A DNA stretch of 41,391 nucleotides, taken from positions 1 to 41,391 of the forward strand of contig CAIQRS010000087.1 in NCBI GenBank assembly GCA_903874275.1, written 5' to 3'. Position numbers and translations under genes: made by a program. This DNA comes from an uncultured Anaeromyxobacter sp. (GTDB taxonomy: Bacteria > Myxococcota > Myxococcia > Myxococcales > Anaeromyxobacteraceae). The stretch's first letter is position 1, and every line of letters starts with the position of its first letter. Positions 1 to 8,473 of the stretch are shown in pieces. The notes beneath the pieces were generated by a model. That model was not told where the DNA came from and did no database searches. It was given only the letters and a program-made list of their open reading frames with translations.

Positions 1-84
1 CGAGACGCGCACCTCCGCCCACAGCCCGGCCGAGGCGAGCAGCTCCCGCCGGCGCGGACTCTGTGAGGCGAGGACCAGGCGCAT
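1..84 (-). CDS. maf: Maf-family nucleotide pyrophosphatase, N-terminal fragment cut by window edge
   Basis: Reading the minus strand from the ATG at 84-82 gives 28 residues before the window ends: it opens MRLVLASQSPRRRELLASAG. The L-x-LASxSPRRRELL motif is the hallmark N-terminus of Maf/YhdE/YceF proteins, house-cleaning pyrophosphatases that hydrolyse non-canonical or methylated nucleoside triphosphates (dTTP, UTP or m7GTP according to subgroup); the SxSPRR segment lines the phosphate-binding site. The rest lies outside the window, so the substrate subgroup cannot be told. It is divergent from the diguanylate cyclase, with 41 bases between the two starts. Confidence 0.85.
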   Translation of the reverse strand, partial: MRLVLASQSPRRRELLASAGLWAEVRVS

Positions 85-125
85 TTGACGATCGACCCGC
101 CGTATTGCTACCACGATCGGAGACC

Positions 126-1172
126 ATGGAGCCGCGTGACCTGCTGGCCGAGCTGGAGCGGAAGGTGCTTCAGCTCCAGGCGTTCAACGACATCGGCCGC
201 ACCCTGGCCGGAACCCTCGACATCCACGAGGTCCTCGCGCTCATCATGCAGAAGGTGAGCGAGGTGCTGCGCCCCGGCCACTGGTCGCTCCTCCTCGTGG
301 ACGAGCAGAAGCACGACCTGGTCTTCGAGATCGCCGTGGGGGAGGGGGCCGAGCGGCTCAAGGCCATGCGCCTCCCGCTCGGGGAGGGGGTGGCGGGGAG
401 CGTGGCCGCCACCGCCGAACCGCTGCTCGTGCCCGACGTCCGCGCCGACGCCCGCTTCGCCGCCCGGTTCGACGACGCCTCCGGGATCGTGACCGGCAGC
501 CTGCTGGCCGTGCCCCTGCGCTCGAAGGGGCGGGTGCTCGGCGTGGTGGAGCTCGTGAACCCCCGCGGAGGCCACCCGTTCGACACGGCCGACCAGAGGA
601 CCCTCGAGGCGCTGGCCGACTACGCCGCCATCGCCATCGACAACGCCCGGGCCTACGAGCGCATCCGGGAGCTCACGCTCCGCGACGAGCACACCGGCCT
701 CTTCAACTCCCGCCACCTCTGGCGACAGCTCGAGCTGGAGGTGGAGCGAACCGCCCGCACGGGCCGCCCCTTCTCGCTGGTCTTCGTGGACCTCGATCAC
801 TTCAAGCAGGTGAACGACCGGTTCGGCCACCAGGCCGGGAGCTCCGTGCTGCTCGAGGTGGGGGAGCTCATCCGCTCCTGCATCCGCACCATCGACGTGC
901 CGGTCCGCTACGGCGGCGACGAGTTCGTCGTGCTCCTGCCCGAGACCGACCGCGCCCGCGCGAAGGAGGCGGCCGAGCGGATCCGGTCCGCCATGGAGGG
1001 GGCGATCTTCCTGGGTTCCGGCGGCCCCGGCCTGCGGGTCACGGCGAGCTTCGGGCTCGCCACCTGCCCGGACGACGGCGACACGGCGGAGAAGGTCGTC
1101 CAGGCGGCCGACGCAGCCATGTACCGCGTCAAGGAGTCGACGCGGAACGCGGTGGCGTCGGCCGGAGGGTGA
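126..1172 (+). CDS. GAF-GGDEF diguanylate cyclase
   Basis: A 348-residue cytosolic protein predicted to condense two GTP into the second messenger cyclic di-GMP. A short helical lead is followed by a GAF sensor domain (about residues 25-180) and a GGDEF domain (about 190-348). The catalytic signature RYGGDEF is intact (GGDEF at 263-267). RTID at 254-257 sits exactly five residues upstream, matching the RxxD inhibitory I-site, so product feedback inhibition is expected. No membrane segment is seen; the GAF ligand is unknown. The ATG at 126 is preferred because it has GGAG three bases upstream and begins the first family-like sequence; an upstream GTG at 63 would overlap the divergent maf gene. 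It converges on the PpiD-like gene. Confidence 0.9.
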   Translation: MEPRDLLAELERKVLQLQAFNDIGRTLAGTLDIHEVLALIMQKVSEVLRPGHWSLLLVDEQKHDLVFEIAVGEGAERLKAMRLPLGEGVAGSVAATAEPLLVPDVRADARFAARFDDASGIVTGSLLAVPLRSKGRVLGVVELVNPRGGHPFDTADQRTLEALADYAAIAIDNARAYERIRELTLRDEHTGLFNSRHLWRQLELEVERTARTGRPFSLVFVDLDHFKQVNDRFGHQAGSSVLLEVGELIRSCIRTIDVPVRYGGDEFVVLLPETDRARAKEAAERIRSAMEGAIFLGSGGPGLRVTASFGLATCPDDGDTAEKVVQAADAAMYRVKESTRNAVASAGG

Positions 1173-1184
1173 GCCGGTCCGGCC

Positions 1185-2756
1185 CTACCGGTCCTGCACG
1201 GCCACGGAGCCGCGCAGGATGGCGTCGTTCACCTGGACCTTGGCCCCGTCGCGCATCGTCTTCAGCCAGGCCGTCTCGACCTCGCTCTGGCGGCGGGAGC
1301 CGAGCCGGGCGGCGACGTCGTCGCGCTGCTGGGCATAGCGGGCGGGGTCGGGGCGCTGCCGCTCCTTCACCTGGGCCACCACCGGTCCGGCCGGAGTGGC
1401 GTACACGGTGGGGAGGACCTGCCCGGAGGTGGCGGCGGCCGCTGCGGCGTAGAGGGCCGGGGCCTCGCCCAGGCCGGGCGCGTTGCCACCGGCAGGGTTG
1501 AAGAGCCCGGTGTCGCGGGCCACGACGGGCTCGCCGCCCAGCATCGGGCCGCCCTTCTTGGCATCCGGCTGCGCGACCGGGAAGAGCGCCTCGAGCTTCT
1601 TGCCGGCCTTCACCTGGGCCAGCGCCTCGCGGGCCCGGCGGTCGGCGATCTTCTCGGCGCCCTGGATCTCCAGGATCTCCCGGGCCAGGGCCTTCTCGAC
1701 CTCCTTCAGCGGGACGACGCGCCCCTCCTCGACCGCCTCGACCAGGATCACGTGCCAGCCGAAGCGGGTGCGGACCGGGCCGGAGAGCTCGCCCGGCTTG
1801 AGCGCGAACGCCGCGTCCTCGAAGGGCTTGGCCATGAGGCCGGGGCCGAAGTAGCCCAGGTCGCCCCCCTTCTCGCGGGAGGCGGTGTCGTCGGAGACCT
1901 CCTTCGCCACCTGCGCGAAGGGCTCCTTCTTGACCCGCTCGGCGTACCCCTCGACCTTCTTCCTGGCCGCCTCGTCCTGCGCGGCGGGAGCGCCCTCGGG
2001 GACGCGGACCAGGATGTGGCGCGCCTTGACCTTCTTCTTCACGTCGTAGCGGGCCGCGTTGGTCTCGTAGGCCTTCTTCACGCGCGCGGCGTCGGCCGAG
2101 AGCAGGGCCGCCACCTCGGCGTCGGTGACCTTGACCTCCTTGCGCGCTGCCGCCACGGGGAAGCGGACGAAGGCGAGGTTCACCCGGTCGGCGTCGGCCA
2201 TCCAGGAAGCGCGGATCTCCTCCTCCGACACCAGCGCGTTCTCGCGGATGAGCGCGGTCATCTTCTGGAAGAGCAGGTCGTCCACCAGCCGCTCCTCGAA
2301 ACGCGACTCGGAACCGTAGGCCTGGCGGACCGCCCGGCGGTAGAGCTCGATGTCGAACTTCCCGTCGGTCTGGAAGCTGGGGATGGCCCAGACGGCGCGG
2401 TTGATCTCGTCGGGGGTGACGCGGAGACCGCGACGCTTGGCCTCCTGGACCACCAGCACCCGATCGACGAGCTGGTTCATGGCCACGTTTCGCAGGCCGA
2501 GCTGGTCGGCGAGCTCGCGGGTGAAGGTCTGCCCCATGCGGGCCTGGTAGGTCCGGAAGAGGTTGCCGTAGGCCTCCTCGTAGTCGGCCGGGGTGACCAC
2601 GTAGCCATCGACCTCGACCGCCGAGTGGGCCGAGAGACCCTCGACCTGGCAGCCCTGGGAGCCGGGGCCGAAGCTGACCACGAAGACGACGATGATGATG
2701 CCGAAGAGCACGTAGGTGAGGACGCTGCGGCTCTTCGAGCGAAGGATGTCCAGCAT
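1185..2756 (-). CDS. ppiD: PpiD/SurA-like membrane-anchored peptidyl-prolyl isomerase
   Basis: A 523-residue periplasmic folding factor tethered to the inner membrane. The N-terminus has a basic stretch and one hydrophobic helix (about residues 13-31, VLTYVLFGIIIVVFVVSFG), as in PpiD. A SurA_N-like helical chaperone region follows, then a parvulin (PPIC) rotamase domain at about 244-342, with KARHILV at its start, GGDLGYF in the middle and FGWHVI near its end. The C-terminal region resembles the second chaperone half of PpiD. The family assists folding of outer-membrane and exported proteins. The start is placed at the ATG just before the anchor helix; an in-frame start 66 bases upstream would add a non-hydrophobic lead. 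It is divergent from mreC. The symbol rests on architecture only. Confidence 0.85.
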   Translation of the reverse strand: MLDILRSKSRSVLTYVLFGIIIVVFVVSFGPGSQGCQVEGLSAHSAVEVDGYVVTPADYEEAYGNLFRTYQARMGQTFTRELADQLGLRNVAMNQLVDRVLVVQEAKRRGLRVTPDEINRAVWAIPSFQTDGKFDIELYRRAVRQAYGSESRFEERLVDDLLFQKMTALIRENALVSEEEIRASWMADADRVNLAFVRFPVAAARKEVKVTDAEVAALLSADAARVKKAYETNAARYDVKKKVKARHILVRVPEGAPAAQDEAARKKVEGYAERVKKEPFAQVAKEVSDDTASREKGGDLGYFGPGLMAKPFEDAAFALKPGELSGPVRTRFGWHVILVEAVEEGRVVPLKEVEKALAREILEIQGAEKIADRRAREALAQVKAGKKLEALFPVAQPDAKKGGPMLGGEPVVARDTGLFNPAGGNAPGLGEAPALYAAAAAATSGQVLPTVYATPAGPVVAQVKERQRPDPARYAQQRDDVAARLGSRRQSEVETAWLKTMRDGAKVQVNDAILRGSVAVQDR

Positions 2757-2814
2757 GAGGTAGAACGCTCCCGCGGGGTGGGCTTTCCGTCGGCGGCAGG
2801 CAGCCGCGACGGGG

Positions 2815-2844
2815 TTGAACAAGTAGGTCGATAAGCGCTAAAAT
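2815..2844 (+). promoter_or_regulatory. Candidate sigma-70 promoter of the mreC operon
   Basis: TTGAAC at 2815-2820 and TAAAAT at 2839-2844 are separated by 18 bases, five of six matches to the consensus in each box. Transcription would begin near 2851, giving a leader of about 45 bases before the TTG start of mreC. The short AT-rich stretch stands out in a very GC-rich background. Confidence 0.6.
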
Positions 2845-2895
2845 GCAAGGGTTTTCGAGGAATGGGCGGGAGGCGGGCGGGAGGCCGGAGTCGCT

Positions 2896-3762
2896 TTGTT
2901 CGCACTGCTGAAACGGTACCGTGAAGTGGTCGTCGTGGTGGTCGTCGCCGTGATCCCGCTGGGCATCTTCCTCGCCCACGCCAGGCACCCCGGCGACCGG
3001 ACCGCGCTCGACAGGTTCGTCCTCACGGCCACGAGCCCGATCGAGAAGGGCGTGGACTGGGCCATCACCGGGGTCATGGAGACCTGGCAGCGCTACGTCT
3101 GGCTGCGCGGGACCGAGCGCCGGGCCCGGGAGCTTTCACGCGAAGTGAACGAGCTGCGCGCCGAGAACGCCGCGCTGGTCCAGCTGCGGGCCGAGAACGA
3201 GCGGCTCTCGCGGCTGCTGGCCTTCGCGCGCTCCCGCCCGGAGCACCGGGCCGTGGGCGCCCGGGTCATCGGCACCCGCATGGACCCCAAGGGGCTCCAG
3301 CTCGTCACCATCGACCGCGGCTCCGACGACGGCGTGCGCCGGATGATGCCGGTGGTCACGACGGGCGGCGTGCTGGGGCGGATCCACACGCTGGGCGCGC
3401 ACAGCGCCGACGTCCTCGTCCTCTCCGATCGCAACAGCTCCATCGCGGCCCGCGTCGAGCGCTCCCGGGCCCGCGCCAACGTCCGGGGGCTGGGAGCGCC
3501 CGGCCCCTGCAAGCTCGAGTACGCGCTCCGCTCCGACGACCTCATCGAGGGGGACGAGCTCGTCACCTCGGGGACGGACGGGGTCTTCCCGCACGGGCTG
3601 CCGGTGGGGCAGGTCACCCGCGTGAAGCGGGGCGGCCACGGCCTCTACCAGGCGGCCGAGGTGCTCCCCGCGGTGGACGTGAACCGGGTCGAGGAGGTGG
3701 CGGTGCTGGTTGCCATCGAGGCGCCGGGCGCGGCGCCGGCGGCCAAGGCCGCCGAGCCATGA
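2896..3762 (+). CDS. mreC: Rod shape-determining protein MreC
   Basis: A 288-residue bitopic inner-membrane protein that links the cytoplasmic MreB filament to periplasmic cell-wall synthases (PBP2/RodA). It has an N-terminal membrane helix (about residues 9-28), a coiled coil (about 65-110, rich in RELxxEVNELRAEN-type heptads) and the periplasmic beta domain with GVLGRI and VLVLSDRNSSIAARV. The start is TTG, with GGAG five bases upstream. It overlaps mreD by four bases (ATGA). The usual upstream neighbour mreB is absent here; instead a PpiD-like gene is divergent, so mreB must lie elsewhere. Confidence 0.93.
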   Translation: MFALLKRYREVVVVVVVAVIPLGIFLAHARHPGDRTALDRFVLTATSPIEKGVDWAITGVMETWQRYVWLRGTERRARELSREVNELRAENAALVQLRAENERLSRLLAFARSRPEHRAVGARVIGTRMDPKGLQLVTIDRGSDDGVRRMMPVVTTGGVLGRIHTLGAHSADVLVLSDRNSSIAARVERSRARANVRGLGAPGPCKLEYALRSDDLIEGDELVTSGTDGVFPHGLPVGQVTRVKRGGHGLYQAAEVLPAVDVNRVEEVAVLVAIEAPGAAPAAKAAEP

Positions 3763-4280
3763 ACGCCTATCTGCGCGTGCCGCTGGCCTCGGTCGCGGCC
3801 CTCCTCCTCGTGGCCATCGGGGCCTCGGCAACCCGGCAGCTCTCCGGCGGAGCGGTCTCGGTGGCGCTGGCCGTGCCGGTCGTGGTCTGGCTGGGGCTCG
3901 AGACCACAGTCATCGAGGGAGCCGTCGGCGCCGTGGTGGTCGGCGTCCTCCTCGACGCCTCCGCCGGCGGTCCGGGAGGCCTGCTCGCCTTCCTGTCGGT
4001 CCTGGTCTTCGTCGGGGTCCGCGCCGGGGCCGGCATCTTCGACGCCCGAACCCCGCTGGGCTTCGCGCTGCTCTCGGGCGTCGCCACCCTGGGCATGGGG
4101 CTCGGCGCCCTGCTGCTCCTGCGCTACGTGTCCCCCGCGGTGAGCGCGCCGGGCTGGAACCTCCTCGGCCGCGTGGCGGTCGAGTCGCTCCTCACCGGGC
4201 TTGCCGCGCCGGCCGTCAAGTGGGTGCTCGACCGCGTGCTCTCCCCGGGGCATCGGGAGCAGCCCGGGTTGCTCCGGTGA
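3759..4280 (+). CDS. mreD: Rod shape-determining protein MreD
   Basis: A 173-residue, very hydrophobic protein with about five membrane helices, the size and topology of MreD, a partner of MreC in the elongation complex. Primary-sequence conservation in this family is low; the call rests on topology, length and position between mreC and the PBP2 gene. The ATG start overlaps the mreC stop as ATGA, indicating translational coupling, and the stop lies ten bases before the PBP2 start. Confidence 0.9.
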   Translation: MNAYLRVPLASVAALLLVAIGASATRQLSGGAVSVALAVPVVVWLGLETTVIEGAVGAVVVGVLLDASAGGPGGLLAFLSVLVFVGVRAGAGIFDARTPLGFALLSGVATLGMGLGALLLLRYVSPAVSAPGWNLLGRVAVESLLTGLAAPAVKWVLDRVLSPGHREQPGLLR

Positions 4281-4290
4281 GTGGGCGGCG

Positions 4291-6318
4291 ATGGCCCTGA
4301 CGCCCTCCACCCCGCGCGGCGACGGTGCCACCCGCCTCCTCTGGATGGCCGGGTTCGCCGCTCTGGCCTTCCTGGTCCTTCTCTCGCGCCTCTACCAGCT
4401 GCAGGTGCTCCGCGGCGAGGAGTACCGGGTCAAGGCCGAGGAGAACTTCGTGAAGGAGCTGCGGGTCCCGGCCGACCGCGGCCTGGTCCTCGACCGAAAC
4501 CGCAGGGTCCTGGTGGACTCGCGCCCCAGCTACGACGTGGTGCTCATCCCCTACTTCTGCGGGAAGGGCTGCGACGAGGTGGTCACCCGTCTGGCCACGC
4601 TGCTCTCCTTCTCCTTCGACGAGGAGGAGCGGGTCCGCGAGCACCTGCGCACCGCCCGCGGCCTGGTGCGCTTCCGCCCCTTCACCGTGAAGGTGGACAT
4701 CTCGCGCGACGAGCTCGACGTGGTCGAGGCCAACCGCATCGAGCTCTCCGGCGCGGTGGACGTCCTCCCCACCCCGCACCGCAGCTACCGCCACGGCATC
4801 TGGGCCAGCCATCTCCTCGGCTACATGAACGAGGTCGGCGCCGAGGAGCTCGTCCGGCTGAACGCCGAGATCGAGAAGGCGGGCGACGACGTCCAGCCCT
4901 ACCAGGCGCGTGACTTCGTGGGGCGCCGCGGGCTCGAGAAGCGCTACGAGAAGGACCTGCGCGGCGTGGACGGGATCCAGCGGGTGGTGGTGGACGCGCG
5001 CGGGAACGCCAAGCGGGAGAGCGACCTCATCCCCGAGTCGCAGCGCTTCGAGCCCTCCACCCCGGGCAACAACCTGGTCCTCTCCATCGACTGGCGGCTC
5101 CAGGAGTTCGCCGAGAAGACCTTCCCGGCCACCGCCGGGGCCGTGCTGGCGCTCGACGCGCGCACCGGCTTCCTGCTCGCCCTGGTGGACCGGCCGGCCG
5201 TGGACCCCAACAAGATGGCCGGGCGCATCAGCCGCGCCGAGCTGGCGGCGATCCGGGCCGACCCGCTCCAGCCCGAGCTCTTCCGCGCCATCCAGCAGCA
5301 CTACCACCCGGGCAGCACGTTCAAGGTGGTCACCGCCATCGCCGCGCTGGAGGAGGGGGTGCTGCGCCCCGGCGGCACGGTCTACTGCCCGGGCCGTTAC
5401 ACCCTGGGTGGACACACCTGGCGCTGCGACAAGGACAGCGGCCACGGCCAGGTGGACCTGGAGCACGCCCTGGGCGCCAGCTGCGACGTCTTCTTCTACG
5501 CGCTGAGCGACCGCATGGGCACCGACAAGATCGCCCGCTGGGGCTCGCTGCTCGGCCTGGGGAAGCCCACCGGCCTGGATCTCCAGGGCGAGATCCCGGG
5601 CGTCATGCCCGACGAGGCCTGGCACGACGCGCACCAGCCCGGCGGGCACCAGCACGGCATGTCGCTCAACATCTCCATCGGGCAGGGGGACGTCAACGTG
5701 ACGCCGCTGCAGCAGCTGGTGCTCTACGGGGCGCTGGCCACCGGCAAGATCTGGCGCCCCCAGGCGGTCCTTCGCATCGAGGACCCCAAGGGCGACGTGC
5801 TGAAGGAGTTCGCGCCCGACGTGCGGGGTACGCTCCCGGTGAAGCCGGAGACCCGGGACGCCGTGATGAAGGGGTTGCTCGCCGCGGTGAACCAGCCCTT
5901 CGGGACCGCCTACGGGATGCGCATGAAGGACGTGGTCATGGCCGGCAAGACCGGCACCGCACAGGTGGTGAAGCTGGGCTTGAAGCGGCTCAAGGCCTCG
6001 CAGGTCAGCTACTTCCAGCGCGACCACGCCTGGTTCGCCGCCTTCGCACCGGCCGAGGACCCGGAGATCGTCGTGGTGGTCCTGAACGAGCACTCCGGCT
6101 TCGGCTCCTCCAACGCCGCGCCCACCGCCACCGCGGTGGTGCGCAAGTGGCTCGAGCTGAAGGAGGAGGACGCCCGGGCACGGGAGGGCGTGCAGCGCCC
6201 CGCCGTCTCCCCCCCTTCGGCTCCGCCCCCTCCCGCCCCGCCTCCCTCTCCGGCCAGGGCGCAGAAGCCGGCGCGTGCCGGGGCCGCCTTCACCGACGGA
6301 GGGCGCCGTGGCGCTTGA
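4291..6318 (+). CDS. mrdA: Penicillin-binding protein 2 (elongasome transpeptidase)
   Basis: A 675-residue class B PBP that cross-links peptidoglycan during side-wall growth, working with RodA. One membrane helix (about residues 15-35) is followed by the dimerisation/pedestal domain and the transpeptidase domain. The active-site motifs are complete: S342-T-F-K345 (nucleophile serine in HPGSTFK), S397-C-D399 (the SxD form usual in PBP2) and K553-T-G-T. After the last motif the protein carries a tail of about 55 residues that becomes strongly Pro/Ala-rich (PPSAPPPPAPPPSPAR), not needed for catalysis and probably disordered in the periplasm. The ATG at 4291 puts the helix at the N-terminus. Its end overlaps the rodA start by 11 bases. 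Confidence 0.95.
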   Translation: MALTPSTPRGDGATRLLWMAGFAALAFLVLLSRLYQLQVLRGEEYRVKAEENFVKELRVPADRGLVLDRNRRVLVDSRPSYDVVLIPYFCGKGCDEVVTRLATLLSFSFDEEERVREHLRTARGLVRFRPFTVKVDISRDELDVVEANRIELSGAVDVLPTPHRSYRHGIWASHLLGYMNEVGAEELVRLNAEIEKAGDDVQPYQARDFVGRRGLEKRYEKDLRGVDGIQRVVVDARGNAKRESDLIPESQRFEPSTPGNNLVLSIDWRLQEFAEKTFPATAGAVLALDARTGFLLALVDRPAVDPNKMAGRISRAELAAIRADPLQPELFRAIQQHYHPGSTFKVVTAIAALEEGVLRPGGTVYCPGRYTLGGHTWRCDKDSGHGQVDLEHALGASCDVFFYALSDRMGTDKIARWGSLLGLGKPTGLDLQGEIPGVMPDEAWHDAHQPGGHQHGMSLNISIGQGDVNVTPLQQLVLYGALATGKIWRPQAVLRIEDPKGDVLKEFAPDVRGTLPVKPETRDAVMKGLLAAVNQPFGTAYGMRMKDVVMAGKTGTAQVVKLGLKRLKASQVSYFQRDHAWFAAFAPAEDPEIVVVVLNEHSGFGSSNAAPTATAVVRKWLELKEEDARAREGVQRPAVSPPSAPPPPAPPPSPARAQKPARAGAAFTDGGRRGA

Positions 6319-7444
6319 TCTCTCCGGGCTGGCCAGCCTGGGCGCCCCGCGCCAGCGCTCCATCGCCCGCTTTCCCTGGCACGTGGCCCTGCTGGCGCTC
6401 TCCATCTGCGCGGTGGGGGTGTGGAACCTGGCCTCGGCGTCCCGCAGCTCGCACGTGGACATCTGGATCACCCAGGCCACCTGGATGGGCGTGGGGCTCG
6501 TCCTGGCGCTGGCCCTGGTGCTCGTGGACTACCGGCTCTTCCGGCAGGGGGCCTGGATCTTCTACGGCGTGGTGGTGGTGCTGCTCCTCGTCGTGCTCTG
6601 GAAGGGCCGGGTGATCATGGGCGCCCGGCGCTGGATCAGCCTCGGCCCGGTGGGCTTCCAGCCCTCCGAGCTGGCCAAGATCGCGGTCATCCTGGTGCTG
6701 GCCCGCTGGTTCTCCACCGACCGGGAGAGCGATCCCCGGCGCGGCCCCCGCGGCCTGGCCGGCATCGCCATCCCGGCGGCGCTGGTGCTCGTCCCGGCGC
6801 TGCTCGTGCAGAGGCAGCCCGACCTGGGGACGGCCCTCATCACCGTGGCCGTCGGCGCCACCATGATCCTCTTCGCCGGGGTGCGCTGGAAGACGCTCGT
6901 GGTCCTGGGCACGGCGGTGATCCTGGCGGCCGCGGCAGCCTGGCCGCACCTCAAGCCCTACCAGCGCAAGCGGGTGGAGACCTTCCTGAACCCGGAGGGG
7001 GACGTGCTGGGCGCCGGGTACCACGCCAGCCAGTCGATGATCGCGGTGGGATCGGGGCAGGGGTTCGGGAAGGGCTGGGGGCAGGGGACCCAGACCCTGC
7101 TCTCCTTCCTCCCCGAGCAGCACACCGACTTCATCTTCTCGGTCTGGGCCGAGGAGCACGGCTTCGCCGGGGCGCTGGTGCTCCTGACGCTCTACTTCGC
7201 GCTGGTGGGCTCCGGCGTCACCATCGCCATGAACGCACGCGACCGCTTCGGCCAGTTCGTGGCGGTCGGGGCCACGTCGCTCGTCTTCTGGCACGCCTTC
7301 GTCAACATGGGAATGGTGACGGGCGTGCTGCCGGTGGTGGGCGTGACGTTGCCCCTCATGAGCTACGGGGGGACGTCCGTGCTGGTGGTCTTCGCGGCGC
7401 TGGCGATGCTCGCCAGCGTGGGGACGAAGAGGTTTGCAAATTAG
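6308..7444 (+). CDS. mrdB: RodA, SEDS-family peptidoglycan glycosyltransferase
   Basis: A 378-residue polytopic membrane protein (about ten helices) that polymerises lipid II into glycan strands together with PBP2. The SEDS signature is clear: FLPEQHTDFIFSVWAEEHGF contains the catalytic aspartate (D274 in this numbering), and GPVGFQPSELAKI and LPLMSYGGTS are also family motifs. A GTG start at 6308 is chosen because GGAGG lies five bases upstream and the MreD-PBP2-RodA order makes a short overlap natural; an in-frame ATG at 6275 would add 11 residues. It is the last gene of the mre operon, followed by a hairpin at 7444. Confidence 0.94.
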   Translation: MALDLSGLASLGAPRQRSIARFPWHVALLALSICAVGVWNLASASRSSHVDIWITQATWMGVGLVLALALVLVDYRLFRQGAWIFYGVVVVLLLVVLWKGRVIMGARRWISLGPVGFQPSELAKIAVILVLARWFSTDRESDPRRGPRGLAGIAIPAALVLVPALLVQRQPDLGTALITVAVGATMILFAGVRWKTLVVLGTAVILAAAAAWPHLKPYQRKRVETFLNPEGDVLGAGYHASQSMIAVGSGQGFGKGWGQGTQTLLSFLPEQHTDFIFSVWAEEHGFAGALVLLTLYFALVGSGVTIAMNARDRFGQFVAVGATSLVFWHAFVNMGMVTGVLPVVGVTLPLMSYGGTSVLVVFAALAMLASVGTKRFAN

Positions 7445-7463
7445 CTCGCCCTTCAGGGCGAGC
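7444..7463. terminator. Stem-loop after rodA, possible terminator
   Basis: A perfect 8-bp stem, GCTCGCCC and GGGCGAGC, closes a TTCA loop immediately at the rodA stop codon. There is no T-run on either strand, so it may act as a transcript-end stabiliser or weak terminator between the convergent rodA and trxA genes. Confidence 0.5.
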
Positions 7464-7514
7464 AAGAGCCACTTCAAGGTTTCGTGGGTCCTGTGGTACC
7501 GCAGCCCCGCTCTT

Positions 7515-7540
7515 GCGAGCTGAGCTGTCGCTCAGCTCGC
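7515..7540. terminator. Stem-loop overlapping the trxA stop codon
   Basis: A perfect 11-bp inverted repeat, GCGAGCTGAGC / GCTCAGCTCGC, with a 4-base loop includes the last codons and the TGA stop of trxA on the minus strand. It is the strongest hairpin between rodA and trxA. No U-tract follows in either direction. Confidence 0.5.
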
Positions 7541-7861
7541 CGCTTTCCGCACGCTCTCCAGCAGCCTCGTCCTGTCCGACCCGATCACCGTGTCGATCAC
7601 CTTCCCTCCCTTGAACACGAGCAGGGTCGGGATCGACCGAACGTTGTACTTCTGGGCCACGCCCTGGTGCTTGTCGATGTCCATCTTGCCGACCTTCACC
7701 TTGCCCTTGAAGTCGACGGCGATCTGCTCGACCACCGGCGCGATGGCCTTGCAGGGCCCGCACCAGGTGGCCCAGAAGTCCACCAGGACCGGAATTTCAC
7801 TCTTCAGCACCTCGTTGTCGAAGGTGCCGTCCTCGAGGGTCACGACGTCGCTGGTTGCCAT
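7532..7861 (-). CDS. trxA: Thioredoxin
   Basis: A 109-residue cytosolic thiol-disulfide reductase. The whole protein is one thioredoxin fold, with the active site DFWATWCGPCKAIAP (C34 and C37) and the conserved cis-proline loop RSIPTLLVFKGG. It supplies electrons to targets such as ribonucleotide reductase; a class II enzyme (nrdJ) is encoded about 8 kb away. The ATG at 7861 gives the normal family length. It stands alone on the minus strand, convergent with rodA and divergent from the unknown gene at 7946. Confidence 0.96.
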   Translation of the reverse strand: MATSDVVTLEDGTFDNEVLKSEIPVLVDFWATWCGPCKAIAPVVEQIAVDFKGKVKVGKMDIDKHQGVAQKYNVRSIPTLLVFKGGKVIDTVIGSDRTRLLESVRKAAS

Positions 7862-7945
7862 GCCGGCTGTCCTAATCCTTCGGCCGATCCCTGGCAAGCG
7901 GGACGGATGGCGTGCTAGGTTGCTCCCTCGACGCAAGCTCCCGGA

Positions 7946-8425
7946 ATGACCCGCGATCTCTCCATGACAGGCGGCCTCCTCTTCGTCTCCCAGGCGCTGC
8001 TCGCCGCGTGGGCGGGGCAGGGGCGGATCGACCTCGACGGCCGCTCCATCGCCCTCCTGGCCGGACAGGCACGGGGGCGCCGCTACGCGCTCGTGCCGGC
8101 GGTCCGCTTCCTGCGCGTGGCGGGCGGCGGCGAGGACGCGCTCGGGCTCGTCGCCCGCGTGAAGACCCTCGACCAGGTCCGCGAGATCGGGGGCGAGGCC
8201 ATGGCCGACTCGGTGGTGGTGGGGGAGGCCGCCTACGAGGTGGAGCCAGGGTTCCTCGCCGAGGCGTCGGCCGTGGAGGCGGCCGCCCGCGCCGCGCCGG
8301 CAGGGCCCGCCCCGTCCTCCTCCGCACCCTCCGCAGCCGGCTCGCCGGACCAGCCGCGCGACCTCGACGATCGCCGCCGGGAGGCGGAAGCGCTGGCCCG
8401 GTTCCTCCTTGACAATCTTTCCTGA
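7946..8425 (+). CDS. Uncharacterised protein of 159 residues
   Basis: Not recognised. Residues 1-110 look like a compact soluble alpha/beta domain (LDGRSIALLAGQARGRRYALVPAVRFLRV is split by Gly/Arg-rich turns), and residues 112-145 are an Ala/Pro/Ser-rich linker before a charged C-terminal helix (RRREAEALARFLLDNL). There is no signal peptide or membrane segment. Codon use is as strongly GC-biased as in its neighbours, which supports a real gene. It lies 48 bases upstream of the ccsA/hemA cluster, so it may be co-transcribed, but nothing ties it to heme. A second ATG at 7964 is possible. Confidence 0.7.
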   Translation: MTRDLSMTGGLLFVSQALLAAWAGQGRIDLDGRSIALLAGQARGRRYALVPAVRFLRVAGGGEDALGLVARVKTLDQVREIGGEAMADSVVVGEAAYEVEPGFLAEASAVEAAARAAPAGPAPSSSAPSAAGSPDQPRDLDDRRREAEALARFLLDNLS

Positions 8426-8437
8426 CGGCCCCATCAC
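8409..8437 (+). promoter_or_regulatory. Possible promoter for the ccsA-hemACD operon
   Basis: A perfect -35 hexamer TTGACA lies at 8409-8414, inside the last codons of the preceding gene; the best -10 at 17 bases spacing is a poor CATCAC (8432-8437). The -35 box could be chance, because it encodes the C-terminal Leu-Asp-Asn of that gene. Confidence 0.25.
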
Positions 8438-8473
8438 GGACCGTCGAATCCGCAGTCGCGATCGAGACCATCG

